Shown piece after piece: positions 33,789 to 42,905 of a stretch of 64,000 nt of DNA (its first letter is position 1; the number at the start of each line of letters is the position of its first letter). A program made the position numbers and the translations under genes. The notes beneath the pieces are model-generated. The model saw only the letters and a list, made by a program, of their open reading frames with translations, had not been told where the DNA came from and made no database searches. Source of the stretch: Pelagibacter sp047722505 (GTDB lineage Bacteria > Pseudomonadota > Alphaproteobacteria > Pelagibacterales > Pelagibacteraceae); NCBI RefSeq assembly GCF_047722505.1, contig NZ_CP159814.1, forward strand, positions 1,116,001 to 1,180,000. Reading direction: 5' to 3'.

Positions 33789-36500
33789 TTAATGTCTTTC
33801 ACATTTAATTTTACTAATTTTCCAACATATTGGGCATTTATTTCCCTCTGCTTTTTTTGTTTTAACTATTATCTCATCGTTTGCCGTCTCAATAATCTCT
33901 GCAGCAGACGTTATACATAGCTCAGCTAAATCTATATCTTTTATTAATTCTAATAACTTTTTATTTAAACATACTGTTAAATTTGCCTCAAGACTTGAGC
34001 CTATTTCTTTACTTGCTCTTTTTGCTTCAATGCTAACATTGCAAATGTCTCTGATCTTTTTTAATTCAATCCATTTTTTACCTAATTGTTCATTTTGAAA
34101 TGATTTTGGAAATTGCATAAATTCTTCTAAATGAATACTTTTGTTTTCTTTATTTATTAATGTAAAAATTTCTTCTGTTGTAAATGACAATATTGGTGCA
34201 AACCATTTAATTAAAGATTCAAGAATTATATTTAACACAACCATACAACTTTTTCGTCTCTCAGAATTTTTACTATCACAGTACAAGGCATCTTTTCTAA
34301 TATCGAAATAAAATGCTGATAAGTCTACTGTACAAAAGTTTAAAAGTTCTTTGTAAAGATTATGAAAGTCGTATGATTTAAAGTAATTTTTGAAATTTTT
34401 ATTTAATTCATAAATACGGTGAAGCATATACTGTTCTAATTCTGGTAATTGATTTAAATCTAATTTTTCAATATCTACCTTTTTAAAATCATCATTTAAG
34501 TTTCCAAGTAAATATCTAAATGTATTTCTAATTTTTCTATATGAATCAGCATGTTGTTCTAAAATAGAATAATCAATTCTTAAATCCTCCGCATAATTAG
34601 ATGACGCAACCCATATTCTTAAAATGTCTGCACCATATTTTTTTAAAATATCTTCAGGTGCAATTACGTTTCCTACAGATTTTGACATTTTGAGACCTTT
34701 GCCATCCACAACAAACCCATGTGATAATATTGATTCATAAGGCGCTCTACCTCTCGTTCCACAAGATTCTAACAATGACGAATGAAACCAACCTCTATGC
34801 TGGTCAGAACCTTCTAGATACATTGACGCTGGCCATTGAAGATCTTCTCTTTTTTCTAAAACAAATGCATGAGTGCAACCGCTATCAAACCAAACTTCAA
34901 CAATATCACTTATTTTTTCGTAATCTTCTGCTTTATATTTGTCCCCTAAAAATCTTTGAGGATTATCAGAAAACCAACAATCAGAGCCTTCTTTTTCATA
35001 AATGTTCGCGATATTCTCATTTACATTATCGTCAACTAAAATTTCTTTAGTAGTTTTATGAACAAATATAGGAAGCGGAACTCCCCAAACTCTTTGTCTT
35101 GAAACACACCAATCTGGCCTTGTTTCAATCATTGCTTTTATTCTTTCTCTACCTTTGTCTGGATAAAATTTAGTATCATCAAGAGCTTTTAACGCTTTTT
35201 TTCTCAAACCATGACTTTCCATTGAAATAAACCATTGCGGTGTTGCTCTATGAACTAGGGGTGCTTTTGATCTCCATGAATGTGGATACGAATGAACTAG
35301 CTCTCCATTAGATAATAGTTTTTTTTGTTCTTTTAATTTTTCAATAACAATCGGGTTAGCTTTGAAAATATGAGTTCCTTCAAATAAAGGAAGATTTTTA
35401 GTGTATTTACCATCACCATCTACGGTCTCTATAGCTTTTATCCCATGTTTTAAACAAAGATTAAAATCATCAGGACCATGACTAGGTGCACAATGAACAA
35501 TACCTGTTCCCTGTTCTGTTGTAACAAATCTTGCTTCGAGCATTGGGATATCATAATCATAACCAAGCTCTAAAAAAGGATGGCTACAAATTGTATCTTT
35601 AAAATCTTTACCCTTAAATTTTTTTATTTCTTTATAACTTTTAATCTCACAATCTTTGATAACAGACTCTAGTAGAGCTTCTGCAACTACTATTTTTTTA
35701 TTCTTAAAATCTCCTTCATCACTTAATTCAATTATTAAATAATCTAAGGCCTCATTATAAGCCAATGCTTTATTTGCAGGTATAGTCCATGGAGTAGTTG
35801 TCCATATAATAACTTCTGTATTTTCTAATTCTTTTATGTTTGTTTTTTTAACTGGGAAGGCTGTGTAAATTGTATCTGATTTATGATCTTGATACTCAAC
35901 TTCAGCATCTGCTAAGGCTGTTTTTTCTACAGTTGACCAAAGAACAGGTTTAAACCCTCTATAAAGACTTCCTTCTTTTAAAAATTTTCCTAATTCTCTT
36001 ACAATTTGGGCTTCTGCTTCAAAGCTCATTGTTGCGTAATGATTATCCCAATCTCCAACAACACCTAATCTTTTAAATTGTGTTTTGTGAACTTCAATCC
36101 ATTTTTCAGCAAACTCTCTGCACTCTTTTCTAAATTCTGTTATTGGAACTTCATTTTTATTTTTTTTGTTTTTTTTATATTGCTCTTCGATTTTCCACTC
36201 AATAGGTAGGCCATGACAATCCCATCCAGGAACATATACAGAATCTTTACCATCCATTTGATGGAATTTTACTATTATGTCTTTCAAAATCTTATTTAAA
36301 GCTGTGCCCATATGAATATTTCCATTTGCATATGGTGGACCATCATGAAGTATAAATTTTTCTTTACCTTTATTGGATTTTCTCAACTCTTTATAAAGAT
36401 CAATTTTTTTCCAATATTCTAAAATTTCAGGCTCTTTATTTTGTAAGTTTGCCTTCATGGAGAAGGCTGTTTTAGGTAAATTTATATTTTCTTTGCTCAT
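33789..36500 (-). CDS. ileS: Isoleucyl-tRNA synthetase
   Basis: About 903 residues. HIGH-type motif NGNIHMGTALNK, the editing-domain block TTPWTIPANKALA, and KMSKS in GLKMSKSVGN are in order. The C terminus is short and ends CPICWKISKIKCERH, a probable C-x2-C-x7-C-x2-H zinc site replacing the longer usual zinc tail. The ATG at 36500 follows the ribF stop by one base and is chosen; a TTG six codons earlier (36518) would overlap ribF. Confidence 0.96.
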   Translation of the reverse strand: MSKENINLPKTAFSMKANLQNKEPEILEYWKKIDLYKELRKSNKGKEKFILHDGPPYANGNIHMGTALNKILKDIIVKFHQMDGKDSVYVPGWDCHGLPIEWKIEEQYKKNKKNKNEVPITEFRKECREFAEKWIEVHKTQFKRLGVVGDWDNHYATMSFEAEAQIVRELGKFLKEGSLYRGFKPVLWSTVEKTALADAEVEYQDHKSDTIYTAFPVKKTNIKELENTEVIIWTTTPWTIPANKALAYNEALDYLIIELSDEGDFKNKKIVVAEALLESVIKDCEIKSYKEIKKFKGKDFKDTICSHPFLELGYDYDIPMLEARFVTTEQGTGIVHCAPSHGPDDFNLCLKHGIKAIETVDGDGKYTKNLPLFEGTHIFKANPIVIEKLKEQKKLLSNGELVHSYPHSWRSKAPLVHRATPQWFISMESHGLRKKALKALDDTKFYPDKGRERIKAMIETRPDWCVSRQRVWGVPLPIFVHKTTKEILVDDNVNENIANIYEKEGSDCWFSDNPQRFLGDKYKAEDYEKISDIVEVWFDSGCTHAFVLEKREDLQWPASMYLEGSDQHRGWFHSSLLESCGTRGRAPYESILSHGFVVDGKGLKMSKSVGNVIAPEDILKKYGADILRIWVASSNYAEDLRIDYSILEQHADSYRKIRNTFRYLLGNLNDDFKKVDIEKLDLNQLPELEQYMLHRIYELNKNFKNYFKSYDFHNLYKELLNFCTVDLSAFYFDIRKDALYCDSKNSERRKSCMVVLNIILESLIKWFAPILSFTTEEIFTLINKENKSIHLEEFMQFPKSFQNEQLGKKWIELKKIRDICNVSIEAKRASKEIGSSLEANLTVCLNKKLLELIKDIDLAELCITSAAEIIETANDEIIVKTKKAEGNKCPICWKISKIKCERH

Positions 36501-36501
36501 G

Positions 36502-37419
36502 TTAACTTTTTTTAGCAACTTTCAGGTCACTTTGAATTTGTTTTTTTAATTGATCAACGTTTTTGAATTTTTTCTCTTTTCTTATAAATTTTGTGAACTC
36601 TACTAATAAATACTTATTATAAAGATTTCCAGAAAAATTAAAAATATGCACTTCCAACAAAATTTTTTTTTGATTAAAAGTTGGTCTATAACCAAGATTA
36701 GCAATCGCTTTTAGTGATTTATTGGAGTTTTTTTGTTTTACTTGAACAGCATACACTCCAGGCATCGCAATCACATAATCTTTAATATCAATATTACAGG
36801 TTGGAAAACCAATTTTTTTTCCTTGTTGCCTTCCCTTTTGAATAATTCCTTCAATTGACCATTTTCGATTTAATAACTTATTGGTTTTTTTTAATTGTCC
36901 TTTTTCTAGAAGAGAGCGGATATATGTTGAGGAGATAATTTTTTTATTTAAGATTAGTGGTTGCGGTTTTACTATTTTGTAATGATATTTTTCTTCATTT
37001 TTTATTAATTGCCTAACATCTCCCTCTCTTTTATTGCCAAATCTAAAGTTATTACTAACAAATATATATTGGGCTTCTAATTTTTTTGATAAAATTTCTT
37101 TAATAAAAAAATCAGAATTAATTAATGAAAATTTTTTATCAAATTTTTTAGTAATTATAAAATCAACCCCTAAATGATCTAAAATTATTTTTTTTTGGTT
37201 TACATTTGAAATTCTAAAGTTTTTAAAGTTTTTATTAAAAAACATTTTAGGCATTGGCTCGAATGTTAAAACACCAATTTTTAGATTAAATTTTTTTTTA
37301 TAAGTATTTGCTAATTTAAATAATTTTTGATGACCCAAATGAACACCATCAAAATTACCAATCAAGATAATTGATTTTTTATGATTTTTTGGAATATTAA
37401 AGTCTTTATACAGCTTCAT
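36502..37419 (-). CDS. ribF: Bifunctional riboflavin kinase / FAD synthetase
   Basis: 305 residues with the N-terminal nucleotidyltransferase domain (IGNFDGVHLGHQKLF, ISSTYIRSLLEKGQ) and the C-terminal flavokinase domain (IGFPTCNI, MPGVYAVQV). Makes FMN and FAD. It follows the HAD gene by three bases and precedes ileS, a frequent order. Confidence 0.95.
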   Translation of the reverse strand: MKLYKDFNIPKNHKKSIILIGNFDGVHLGHQKLFKLANTYKKKFNLKIGVLTFEPMPKMFFNKNFKNFRISNVNQKKIILDHLGVDFIITKKFDKKFSLINSDFFIKEILSKKLEAQYIFVSNNFRFGNKREGDVRQLIKNEEKYHYKIVKPQPLILNKKIISSTYIRSLLEKGQLKKTNKLLNRKWSIEGIIQKGRQQGKKIGFPTCNIDIKDYVIAMPGVYAVQVKQKNSNKSLKAIANLGYRPTFNQKKILLEVHIFNFSGNLYNKYLLVEFTKFIRKEKKFKNVDQLKKQIQSDLKVAKKS

Positions 37420-37422
37420 ATT

Positions 37423-38241
37423 TTACCACTTTAATTCTGTTTGAATAAAGTTTACAACAACTTCATATTTCTTTGAAATTACATCTATACCTTCTTTTTT
37501 AATTTCATCCCTATGAACGCCATTTGATATAACTAAAGAATTAAAATTTAAAAAATTGGCTCCTTTAATATCTGTATTTAAATTATCACCAATAGATAAA
37601 ACTCTTTTTCCCTCATTGTTAATTGCTTGCTTATAAACTTCAGGAAATGGTTTTCCAAAATAAATAACTTCTCCTCCCATTTTTTCAAAAACAAGAGCTA
37701 CAGACCCTGCACACAATTCTCTTTTTTTACCTCTATCAACAATTAAATCAGGGTTAGTGCATATCATTTTCTTATTAATATGATCTTTGAATAATTCTTT
37801 GTAATAATTTAAATCCTCACCTTGTTCTTCAAATAAGCCTGTACAGAGTAAATATGAACTTTCTTTAATTTCATTAGTCTTATTTTTTTTAAAATCTAAA
37901 AATAAATCAAAATCTCTTGGTGGTCCTAGGTGATAAAATTTTTGTTCTAGAGAATTTTTTCTTAAATAATTCAGTGCTGCTTCCCCTGAGGAATAAACTT
38001 TTTCTCTAATTTCTTTATTCATTCCCATTTTTTCTAAAAAATTATTCACTGTTTTGTTGGGTCTTGGTGCGTTAGTTAAGAGAACATAGTCTTTATTTGC
38101 TTTGGTGATTTCATCCAAAGCCTCAATTGCATTTTTATGAAGAGTTATCCCATTATGAACAACGCCCCATAAATCGATATAAAAAATATCATAATTCTCT
38201 ACAATCGACCTTAATCCTTCGTTATCTAAATTCTTAGTCAT
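37423..38241 (-). CDS. TIGR01459-type HAD hydrolase
   Basis: 272-residue HAD-IIA protein. Motif I is FYIDLWGVVHNG, motif II LLTNAPRPN, and the C-terminal block is VLSIGDNLNTDIKGAN. The alphaproteobacterial TIGR01459 group fits in length and motifs; the substrate is unknown, with sugar or nucleotide phosphates likely. First gene of a minus-strand run into ribF and ileS. Confidence 0.85.
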   Translation of the reverse strand: MTKNLDNEGLRSIVENYDIFYIDLWGVVHNGITLHKNAIEALDEITKANKDYVLLTNAPRPNKTVNNFLEKMGMNKEIREKVYSSGEAALNYLRKNSLEQKFYHLGPPRDFDLFLDFKKNKTNEIKESSYLLCTGLFEEQGEDLNYYKELFKDHINKKMICTNPDLIVDRGKKRELCAGSVALVFEKMGGEVIYFGKPFPEVYKQAINNEGKRVLSIGDNLNTDIKGANFLNFNSLVISNGVHRDEIKKEGIDVISKKYEVVVNFIQTELKW

Positions 38242-38311
38242 TATGGGAGGTATAACTTATAAAAAACACAATTTCTCTGGTTTTTTACCCCACATATTTT
38301 TTTTAACATCT

Positions 38312-38339
38312 CTTGAAATAGTTAGTCTAATAGCTATAT
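38312..38339 (+). promoter_or_regulatory. Probable RpoH-type promoter of groES-groEL
   Basis: CTTGAAA at 38312-38318 and CTATAT at 38334-38339 with 15 bases between, close to the alphaproteobacterial heat-shock pattern (CTTG ... CYTATNT). It would start transcription about 20 bases before the groES leader. No CIRCE element is visible, so control by HrcA is not suggested. Confidence 0.5.
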
Positions 38340-38364
38340 GAGTCGCATAATAAAAGGAGAATTT

Positions 38365-38655
38365 ATGAAATTTAAACCGTTACACGATAGAGTTTTAATA
38401 GAAGTTTTAAACAGTAGTGAAAAAACTGCTGGAGGAATAATTATCCCTGATACAGCTCAAGAAAAACCTCAAGAAGGTAAAGTTATTGCTGTTGGTGGTG
38501 GTGCAAAAACTGAAGATGGAAAACTAATTCCAATGGATGTGAAAGTTGGAGATAAAGTTCTTTTTGGCAAATGGTCAGGAACTGAAATCAAAATAGACAG
38601 CAAAGAATACAGCATAATGAAAGAGTCTGACATTATGGGTATTTCGAGCAAATAA
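38365..38655 (+). CDS. groES: Co-chaperonin GroES
   Basis: 96-residue lid of the chaperonin. The start at 38365 is fixed by AGGAG (38355-38359); a reading from 38338 would add nine residues without ribosome site. MKFKPLHDRVLIEVL, the mobile loop around SSEKTAGGIIIPD and the C-terminal KESDIMGI are typical. 23 bases before groEL. Confidence 0.98.
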   Translation: MKFKPLHDRVLIEVLNSSEKTAGGIIIPDTAQEKPQEGKVIAVGGGAKTEDGKLIPMDVKVGDKVLFGKWSGTEIKIDSKEYSIMKESDIMGISSK

Positions 38656-38678
38656 TTTAATTTAAAGGAGAAAGTAAA

Positions 38679-40346
38679 ATGGCAAAAATTGTAAAATTCG
38701 ACTCTGAAGCAAGAGCGGCAATGATAAGAGGTGTTGATATCCTTGCTAACACAGTAAAAGTTACTCTTGGACCAAAAGGTAGAAATGTTGTTATCGACAA
38801 ATCTTATGGTGCACCAAGAATTACTAAAGATGGTGTTACTGTTGCTAAGGAAATTGATCTTGAAGATAAATTTGAAAACATGGGTGCTCAAATGGTTAAG
38901 GAAGTTGCTAGCAAAACAAATGAAGAAGCTGGTGATGGAACAACTACAGCAACTATTTTAGCACAAGCAATTGTTAAAGAAGGTGTAAAATATGTAACAG
39001 CTGGCATGAACCCTATGGATGTTAAAAGGGGAATAGATGCGGCAGTAGATCATGTTAAAACAAGCTTAATTGCTTCAGCAAAAAAAGTAAAAGATACTGA
39101 TGAGATTGCTCAAGTAGGAACTATTTCAGCTAATGGTGATAAAGAAATTGGCAACATGATTGCAAAAGCTATGCAAAAAGTTGGCAATGAAGGTGTTATT
39201 ACTGTTGAAGAAGCTAAGGGAGTAGAAACTGAGTTAGACGTTGTTGAAGGTATGCAATTTGATAGAGGTTATTTATCACCATACTTTATCACTAACGCTG
39301 ATAAAATGACTACAGAGTTAGAAAACCCTTTCATTTTATTACATGAGAAGAAATTAACTAACTTGCAACCAATGGTTCCACTTTTAGAAGCTGTTGTACA
39401 AGCTGGTAGACCACTAATGATTATTTCTGAAGATGTTGAGGGCGAAGCTCTTGCAACTCTTGTTGTAAATAAACTTAGAGGTGGTTTAAAAGTTGTTGCG
39501 GTTAAAGCACCTGGTTTTGGTGATAGAAGAAAATCAATGCTAGATGATATTGCAATTTTAACTGGTGGTCAGGTTATTTCTGAAGATATTGGAGTTAAAC
39601 TTGAAAATGTTAAACTTACAGATCTTGGATCTTGTAAGAGAGTTAAAGTTGATAAAGATAATAGTACAATTATTAGTGGTGGCGGTAAAAAATCTGAAAT
39701 TGAAGCTAGATGTACTCAAATCAAACAACAAGTAGGTGAAACAACTTCTGATTATGACAGAGAAAAACTTCAAGAAAGACTGGCAAAACTTGCTGGTGGA
39801 GTTGCTGTAATCAAAGTTGGTGGTGCAACTGAAGTAGAAGTTAAAGAAAGAAAAGATAGAGTTGAAGATGCTCTTAACGCAACTAGAGCTGCTGCTGAAG
39901 AAGGAATAGTGGTTGGTGGTGGTTGTGCTCTTTTATATGCTTCACAAAGCCTAACTTCACTTAAAGTTAAAGGGGATGATCAAAAAGCTGGTGTTACGTT
40001 AGTGGCTAAAGCTTTACAAGCTCCTATTAGACAAATAACTTTAAATGCTGGAGTTGATGGTTCAGTTGTAGTTGGAAAACTGCTGGAACAAAATAAAAAG
40101 AACCAAGGTTACGATGCTCAGAATGAAGAGTACGTTGATATGTTTGCAAAAGGTATCATCGATCCTGTTAAAGTTGTAAGAACAGCTTTACAAGATGCAG
40201 CTTCAATTGCTGGATTACTTGTAACTACTGAAGCCATGATTGCTGACAAACCAGATGACAAAGATGCTGGTGGTGCTGGTGGAATGCCTGGTGGAATGCC
40301 TGGTGGAATGGGCGGCATGGGCGGCATGGGTGGAATGGGTATGTAA
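38679..40346 (+). CDS. groEL: Chaperonin GroEL
   Basis: 555 residues. Seen: VDILANTVKVTLGPKGRN, the ATP-site GDGTTTATILAQAI, VGGATEVEVKERKDRVEDAL, and the C-terminal GGM tail typical of cytosolic GroEL. AAAGGAG stands eight bases before the ATG. It marks the left border of the integrated element, which begins just past its terminator. Confidence 0.99.
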   Translation: MAKIVKFDSEARAAMIRGVDILANTVKVTLGPKGRNVVIDKSYGAPRITKDGVTVAKEIDLEDKFENMGAQMVKEVASKTNEEAGDGTTTATILAQAIVKEGVKYVTAGMNPMDVKRGIDAAVDHVKTSLIASAKKVKDTDEIAQVGTISANGDKEIGNMIAKAMQKVGNEGVITVEEAKGVETELDVVEGMQFDRGYLSPYFITNADKMTTELENPFILLHEKKLTNLQPMVPLLEAVVQAGRPLMIISEDVEGEALATLVVNKLRGGLKVVAVKAPGFGDRRKSMLDDIAILTGGQVISEDIGVKLENVKLTDLGSCKRVKVDKDNSTIISGGGKKSEIEARCTQIKQQVGETTSDYDREKLQERLAKLAGGVAVIKVGGATEVEVKERKDRVEDALNATRAAAEEGIVVGGGCALLYASQSLTSLKVKGDDQKAGVTLVAKALQAPIRQITLNAGVDGSVVVGKLLEQNKKNQGYDAQNEEYVDMFAKGIIDPVKVVRTALQDAASIAGLLVTTEAMIADKPDDKDAGGAGGMPGGMPGGMGGMGGMGGMGM

Positions 40347-40373
40347 GTACCAAAACACTCTTAACAAATTCAA

Positions 40374-40409
40374 AAACCCCAGAGTTTAAAACACTTCTGG
40401 GGTTTTTTT
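40374..40409 (+). terminator. groEL terminator
   Basis: Stem AAACCCCAGA (40374-40383) with TCTGGGGTTT (40396-40405) around a 12-base loop, followed by a T run to 40409. It ends the groESL transcript and lies 13 bases before the element boundary, so insertion left groESL intact. Confidence 0.9.
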
Positions 40410-40422
40410 GTATCTGCCCTTT

Positions 40423-40467
40423 GCAATGTCTTTGCAATGTTTCATCAATGTCTTTTGCTTCTGTGAA
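40423..40467. repeat. Left end direct repeat with 11-base phased CAATGT boxes
   Basis: Bases 40423-40441 are the left copy of the 19-base repeat. CAATGT occurs at 40424, 40435 and 40446, an exact 11-base phase. Bases 40446-40467 (CAATGTCTTTTGCTTCTGTG and two more) resemble 48604-48625 at the right end in 20 of 22 positions. Phased boxes at an element end are typical of recombinase binding sites. Confidence 0.7.
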
Positions 40468-40554
40468 TTCCCATGTCAGAACGCACCCCCAATCTCACAA
40501 AATAATATAAATCAGTAGTATAAGGGATCTGTTTGGTCATTAATAACTACTATT

Positions 40555-40587
40555 GTTATCCCACAGCCATATAAGATTAGGGGAAAC
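40555..40587. repeat. Dispersed palindrome copy A
   Basis: 33 bases from GTTATCCC to GGGGAAAC with centre ATATAAG. The outer arms are inverted repeats of GTT-N-CCC. Read forward, a weak -10-like GAAAAT begins exactly 21 bases after the palindrome (40609-40614). It stands about 390 bases before the first element gene. Confidence 0.75.
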
Positions 40588-40977
40588 ATATCTGGTACTT
40601 TCCTAATGGAAAATCTGCGAGATATTTTTTCGCATATAAAACGATTCCTAGAAGATTTGCGTCATTTGTAGTGAATGTATCGCAAAGTTGCGTTGTGATT
40701 GAAATTCTATGTGTTCAGAACGAGAAAACGACTAGAATAAACCATATGCTAGAGTGCATATGCGACCCACCATTTAATTTAACTATTTTTGAAATAAAAG
40801 ACTCAACTCTTATAAATAATAATAAGTAAAAACTAATAAACATCATCATATGCCTTTTTATGTATGGTGCTGTTGTCAACCTAATCAGTTTGCTATCGGT
40901 AATAATTTTAACATGTCAACGGCAATTAAAATTCCATTAGCAGTTTATCAACTCATGAAAATGAGATTCGGGGTCGT
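40588..40977. other. 390-base non-coding stretch before the first element gene
   Basis: No convincing gene. It contains a hairpin CATATGC / GCATATG (40743-40749 and 40756-40762) and a looser pair TTTGCG / CGCAAA around 40657-40686. It could be a long leader of the following transcript, an origin, or relic sequence. I see no tandem iterons. Confidence 0.4.
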
Positions 40978-41409
40978 ATGTCTAAAGTAGAAATAACTAA
41001 TGCACTAATAGAGGATACTAATATCAAGACCAATGTCCAATTGGTTGCTAATACATATATGGATATAACATACGATAGATTGACCAAGATGTTATCTCTT
41101 ATCAATGCTCAACTGAATCAGAAACTATTTCGTTATTATCAAAAGTATCCTGAAAGACGAATAGGATTTCACTGCTACCATGAGAGAGTAGAAGGGAACA
41201 CCCATAGTAATATATTCTTAAAGATACCACCTAAACAAAGTCATGATTTAATTAATATAGTTTTAATGATTGAAGACTTATGGAAACAATTAGGCAAAAG
41301 AACAAAGACTAGAGGTGCTAAATTTAAACTGTACCAAGACTATAATGTTGATGATGAATCAAGGTGTACTAGTTATGGAAGAAAAGAGAATAACTATGTC
41401 CCGATCTAA
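40978..41409 (+). CDS. Element protein, possibly related to small replication initiators
   Basis: 143 residues. The middle part RRIGFHCYHERVEGNTHSNI followed by FLKIPP has the rhythm of small Rep/relaxase cores, where an aromatic-His strand, an acidic turn and an H-x-hydrophobic strand meet; but the standard HUH pair is not clean (YHER and THSNIF). The C terminus SYGRKENNYVPI is reminiscent of the late tyrosine/lysine segment of such proteins. This is a weak structural guess; otherwise unknown. First gene of a chain of four small overlapping genes. Confidence 0.6.
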   Translation: MSKVEITNALIEDTNIKTNVQLVANTYMDITYDRLTKMLSLINAQLNQKLFRYYQKYPERRIGFHCYHERVEGNTHSNIFLKIPPKQSHDLINIVLMIEDLWKQLGKRTKTRGAKFKLYQDYNVDDESRCTSYGRKENNYVPI

Positions 41410-41479
41410 AAAGAGTAAGTCAATAAATAAAAATAAGAAGAAGAAACCGATTAACAAAAGTAGAAGGAAGAAAAAATGA
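41396..41479 (+). CDS. 27-residue very basic peptide
   Basis: Starts MSRSKKSKSINKNKKKKPIN and ends in RRKKK; more than half the residues are Lys or Arg. It overlaps the end of the previous gene in another frame and its stop overlaps the next start as ATGA, the usual sign of coupled translation in this element. Possibly a nucleic-acid-binding peptide; could also be chance in lysine-rich AT sequence. Confidence 0.4.
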   Translation: MSRSKKSKSINKNKKKKPINKSRRKKK

Positions 41480-41637
41480 GATTAGATGAAATGAAACCAA
41501 ACGATAGAATAATTAGAAGTATCAATGTCACTGCTAATCATTGGTCATTATTAAAAAGAATATGTGACAAGCATGGTTATAAAATGAGCAGAGTAATAGA
41601 TAATGTACTTGCTAGATTCATAAGGGATAAATCATAA
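41476..41637 (+). CDS. 53-residue ribbon-helix-helix-like protein
   Basis: The body reads RIIRSINVTANHWSLLKRIC, then DKHGYKMSRVIDNVLARFI: a short strand, a helix, a turn with Gly and a second helix beginning with Ser, as in RHH/CopG regulators. AAGGAAG stands before the ATG. It is a candidate regulator of the element and a possible binder of the dispersed palindromes, though this is not shown. Confidence 0.6.
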   Translation: MRLDEMKPNDRIIRSINVTANHWSLLKRICDKHGYKMSRVIDNVLARFIRDKS

Positions 41638-41750
41638 TGATAAAAGAAAAGACTAAGGCACTTTATCAGTTGCTAGAAAGAACTCCATCAAACGAGATTA
41701 AATGGAAAGAATTAATAAAATATCTCAAAGAGTTAGAAAAATCACAATAG
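41637..41750 (+). CDS. 37-residue small helical protein
   Basis: Starts on the last base of the previous stop (TAATG) and reads MIKEKTKALYQLLERTPSNE followed by IKWKELIKYLKELEKSQ; predicted as two amphipathic helices. Coupled start supports translation. Function unknown; may partner the preceding RHH-like protein. Confidence 0.5.
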   Translation: MIKEKTKALYQLLERTPSNEIKWKELIKYLKELEKSQ

Positions 41751-41753
41751 TAT

Positions 41754-41786
41754 GTTTCCCCTACTCTATTAGAGCCATAGGATAAC
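41754..41786. repeat. Dispersed palindrome copy B
   Basis: 33 bases from GTTTCCCC to AGGATAAC with centre CTATTAG. It lies four bases after the small helical gene and 15 bases before the start of the 113-residue gene, so its 3' arm is close to the ribosome-binding site AAGGAAG. Confidence 0.75.
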
Positions 41787-41801
41787 AATAAAGGAAGAAT
41801 T

Positions 41802-42143
41802 ATGAACATAGACACATCAAGAATGACACCACTACAAGTTAAAATGCACCATGATAGAATAAGACTTCAAGAAAAGGCAATATCTAAAGAACAGTTCGAA
41901 CAATCATTAAGAGAATCTACTGTACGAACAACAAATTCTGGCACTGCTCTATTTGGGGCAAATAAGAATATCTTTCAATCTCAATTAGCAAAAGATACTT
42001 CAAAATTAATGTCATTGAATAAAAGAAAACATATTCAAAAAGAAAAGATGATCGATATGATTGGCGATTTAAACGAACAAGATTTTAATATGTTTGAAGA
42101 AAAGATGAATGCTTTTTACACATACATTCAACTATCGAAGTAA
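41802..42143 (+). CDS. Unknown element protein, 113 residues
   Basis: Hydrophilic, largely helical by composition, with no cysteine and no membrane segment. Begins MNIDTSRMTPLQVKMHHDRI. AAGGAAG is correctly placed before the ATG and a terminator follows, so it is a one-gene transcript between palindrome B and the terminator at 42202. I do not recognise it. Confidence 0.6.
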   Translation: MNIDTSRMTPLQVKMHHDRIRLQEKAISKEQFEQSLRESTVRTTNSGTALFGANKNIFQSQLAKDTSKLMSLNKRKHIQKEKMIDMIGDLNEQDFNMFEEKMNAFYTYIQLSK

Positions 42144-42201
42144 TACGACCTCTCCCTACATTATAAATAATTAAGATAAATATGATTCAAACTGACACGA
42201 T

Positions 42202-42242
42202 AACCCAATAGGTATTCTCCCAAGTTTCCTATTGGGTTTTTT
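42202..42242 (+). terminator. Terminator after the 113-residue gene
   Basis: Perfect 11-base stem AACCCAATAGG (42202-42212) with CCTATTGGGTT (42228-42238) and a T run to 42242. It separates this plus-strand unit from the convergent minus-strand operon that ends at 42246. Confidence 0.9.
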
Positions 42243-42245
42243 AGT

Positions 42246-42677
42246 TTATACGATCTTCAATTCAGCAAGTATCAATACTCGCCATTTCCCATTTTCTTTA
42301 AGGATCTTCTTATGCACTACTCGATAATTCGAAATGGAAACTTCATCTAAAGTAGATGTTGCTTCTAGGTCATAAGTCTTCACAATACCCTTCCCTTCCT
42401 TGTGTGTGATGATCTCCTTAGACACCAGACTATGAGATACGATATCTGCAAGTTTTAACTTGGCATTCATCAATGCTTTATTTTCTGCAATATTCAAATC
42501 TTTACTGATTGATTGAGTACATACTCTAATCACTTTGTCAGTAGATTTATGTTTCTCACAAAACACATTAACAAATGATTGAAGATCATCTGGCGATTTG
42601 ATTACCTTTTTGTTATTGCCACTACAATTTTGTAATAACAACCCAAACAGTAATATTATTATTATTCTCATTTTCAC
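42246..42677 (-). CDS. Small lipoprotein, possibly LPP20-like
   Basis: 143 residues with a lipoprotein signal peptide and lipobox LLQNC (Cys18). The mature part has AENKALMNAKLKLADIVSHS, similar in spirit to the A-x-x-x-A-x-x-x-L helix of LPP20-type lipoproteins. Last gene of the operon that starts with the serine recombinase. An exported lipoprotein on a mobile element could serve in exclusion or surface change; no evidence for either. Confidence 0.65.
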   Translation of the reverse strand: MKMRIIIILLFGLLLQNCSGNNKKVIKSPDDLQSFVNVFCEKHKSTDKVIRVCTQSISKDLNIAENKALMNAKLKLADIVSHSLVSKEIITHKEGKGIVKTYDLEATSTLDEVSISNYRVVHKKILKENGKWRVLILAELKIV

Positions 42678-42680
42678 TCC

Positions 42681-42905
42681 TTATAGATTTTCTAGTAAAA
42701 ATAAAAAAGTCATAGTCGCAGTTTTAGACCACTCATCAGTAGTCCAGAACTGCACGAAGAAAGAATCTTCTTCCTTACAAACATATGATTCTTTTAGATT
42801 TACTATTTTTTGATTGATGACTTCACCTGTTGCCGAATACTTGCAATTCTCTTCGGAAGAAACAGATGTTGTTAATAGAAAGATAATTAAGATTACTCTA
42901 ATCAT
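42681..42905 (-). CDS. Small secreted protein, 74 residues
   Basis: N-terminal signal peptide (MIRVILIIFLLTTSVSS) followed by about 57 residues containing two cysteines (NCKYSATGE and YVCKEED) that could form a disulfide. Overlaps the gene before it by eight bases. Unknown family. Confidence 0.6.
   Translation of the reverse strand: MIRVILIIFLLTTSVSSEENCKYSATGEVINQKIVNLKESYVCKEEDSFFVQFWTTDEWSKTATMTFLFLLENL

Noticed and set aside
38242..38364. CIRCE element before groES
   Set aside because: No TTAGCACTC / GAGTGCTAA inverted repeat is present; an RpoH-like promoter fits better.
38469..38891. Minus-strand frames across groES-groEL, including a proline/methionine-rich one near 40118-40437
   Set aside because: Antisense of conserved chaperonin genes, composition reflects the GGM tail.
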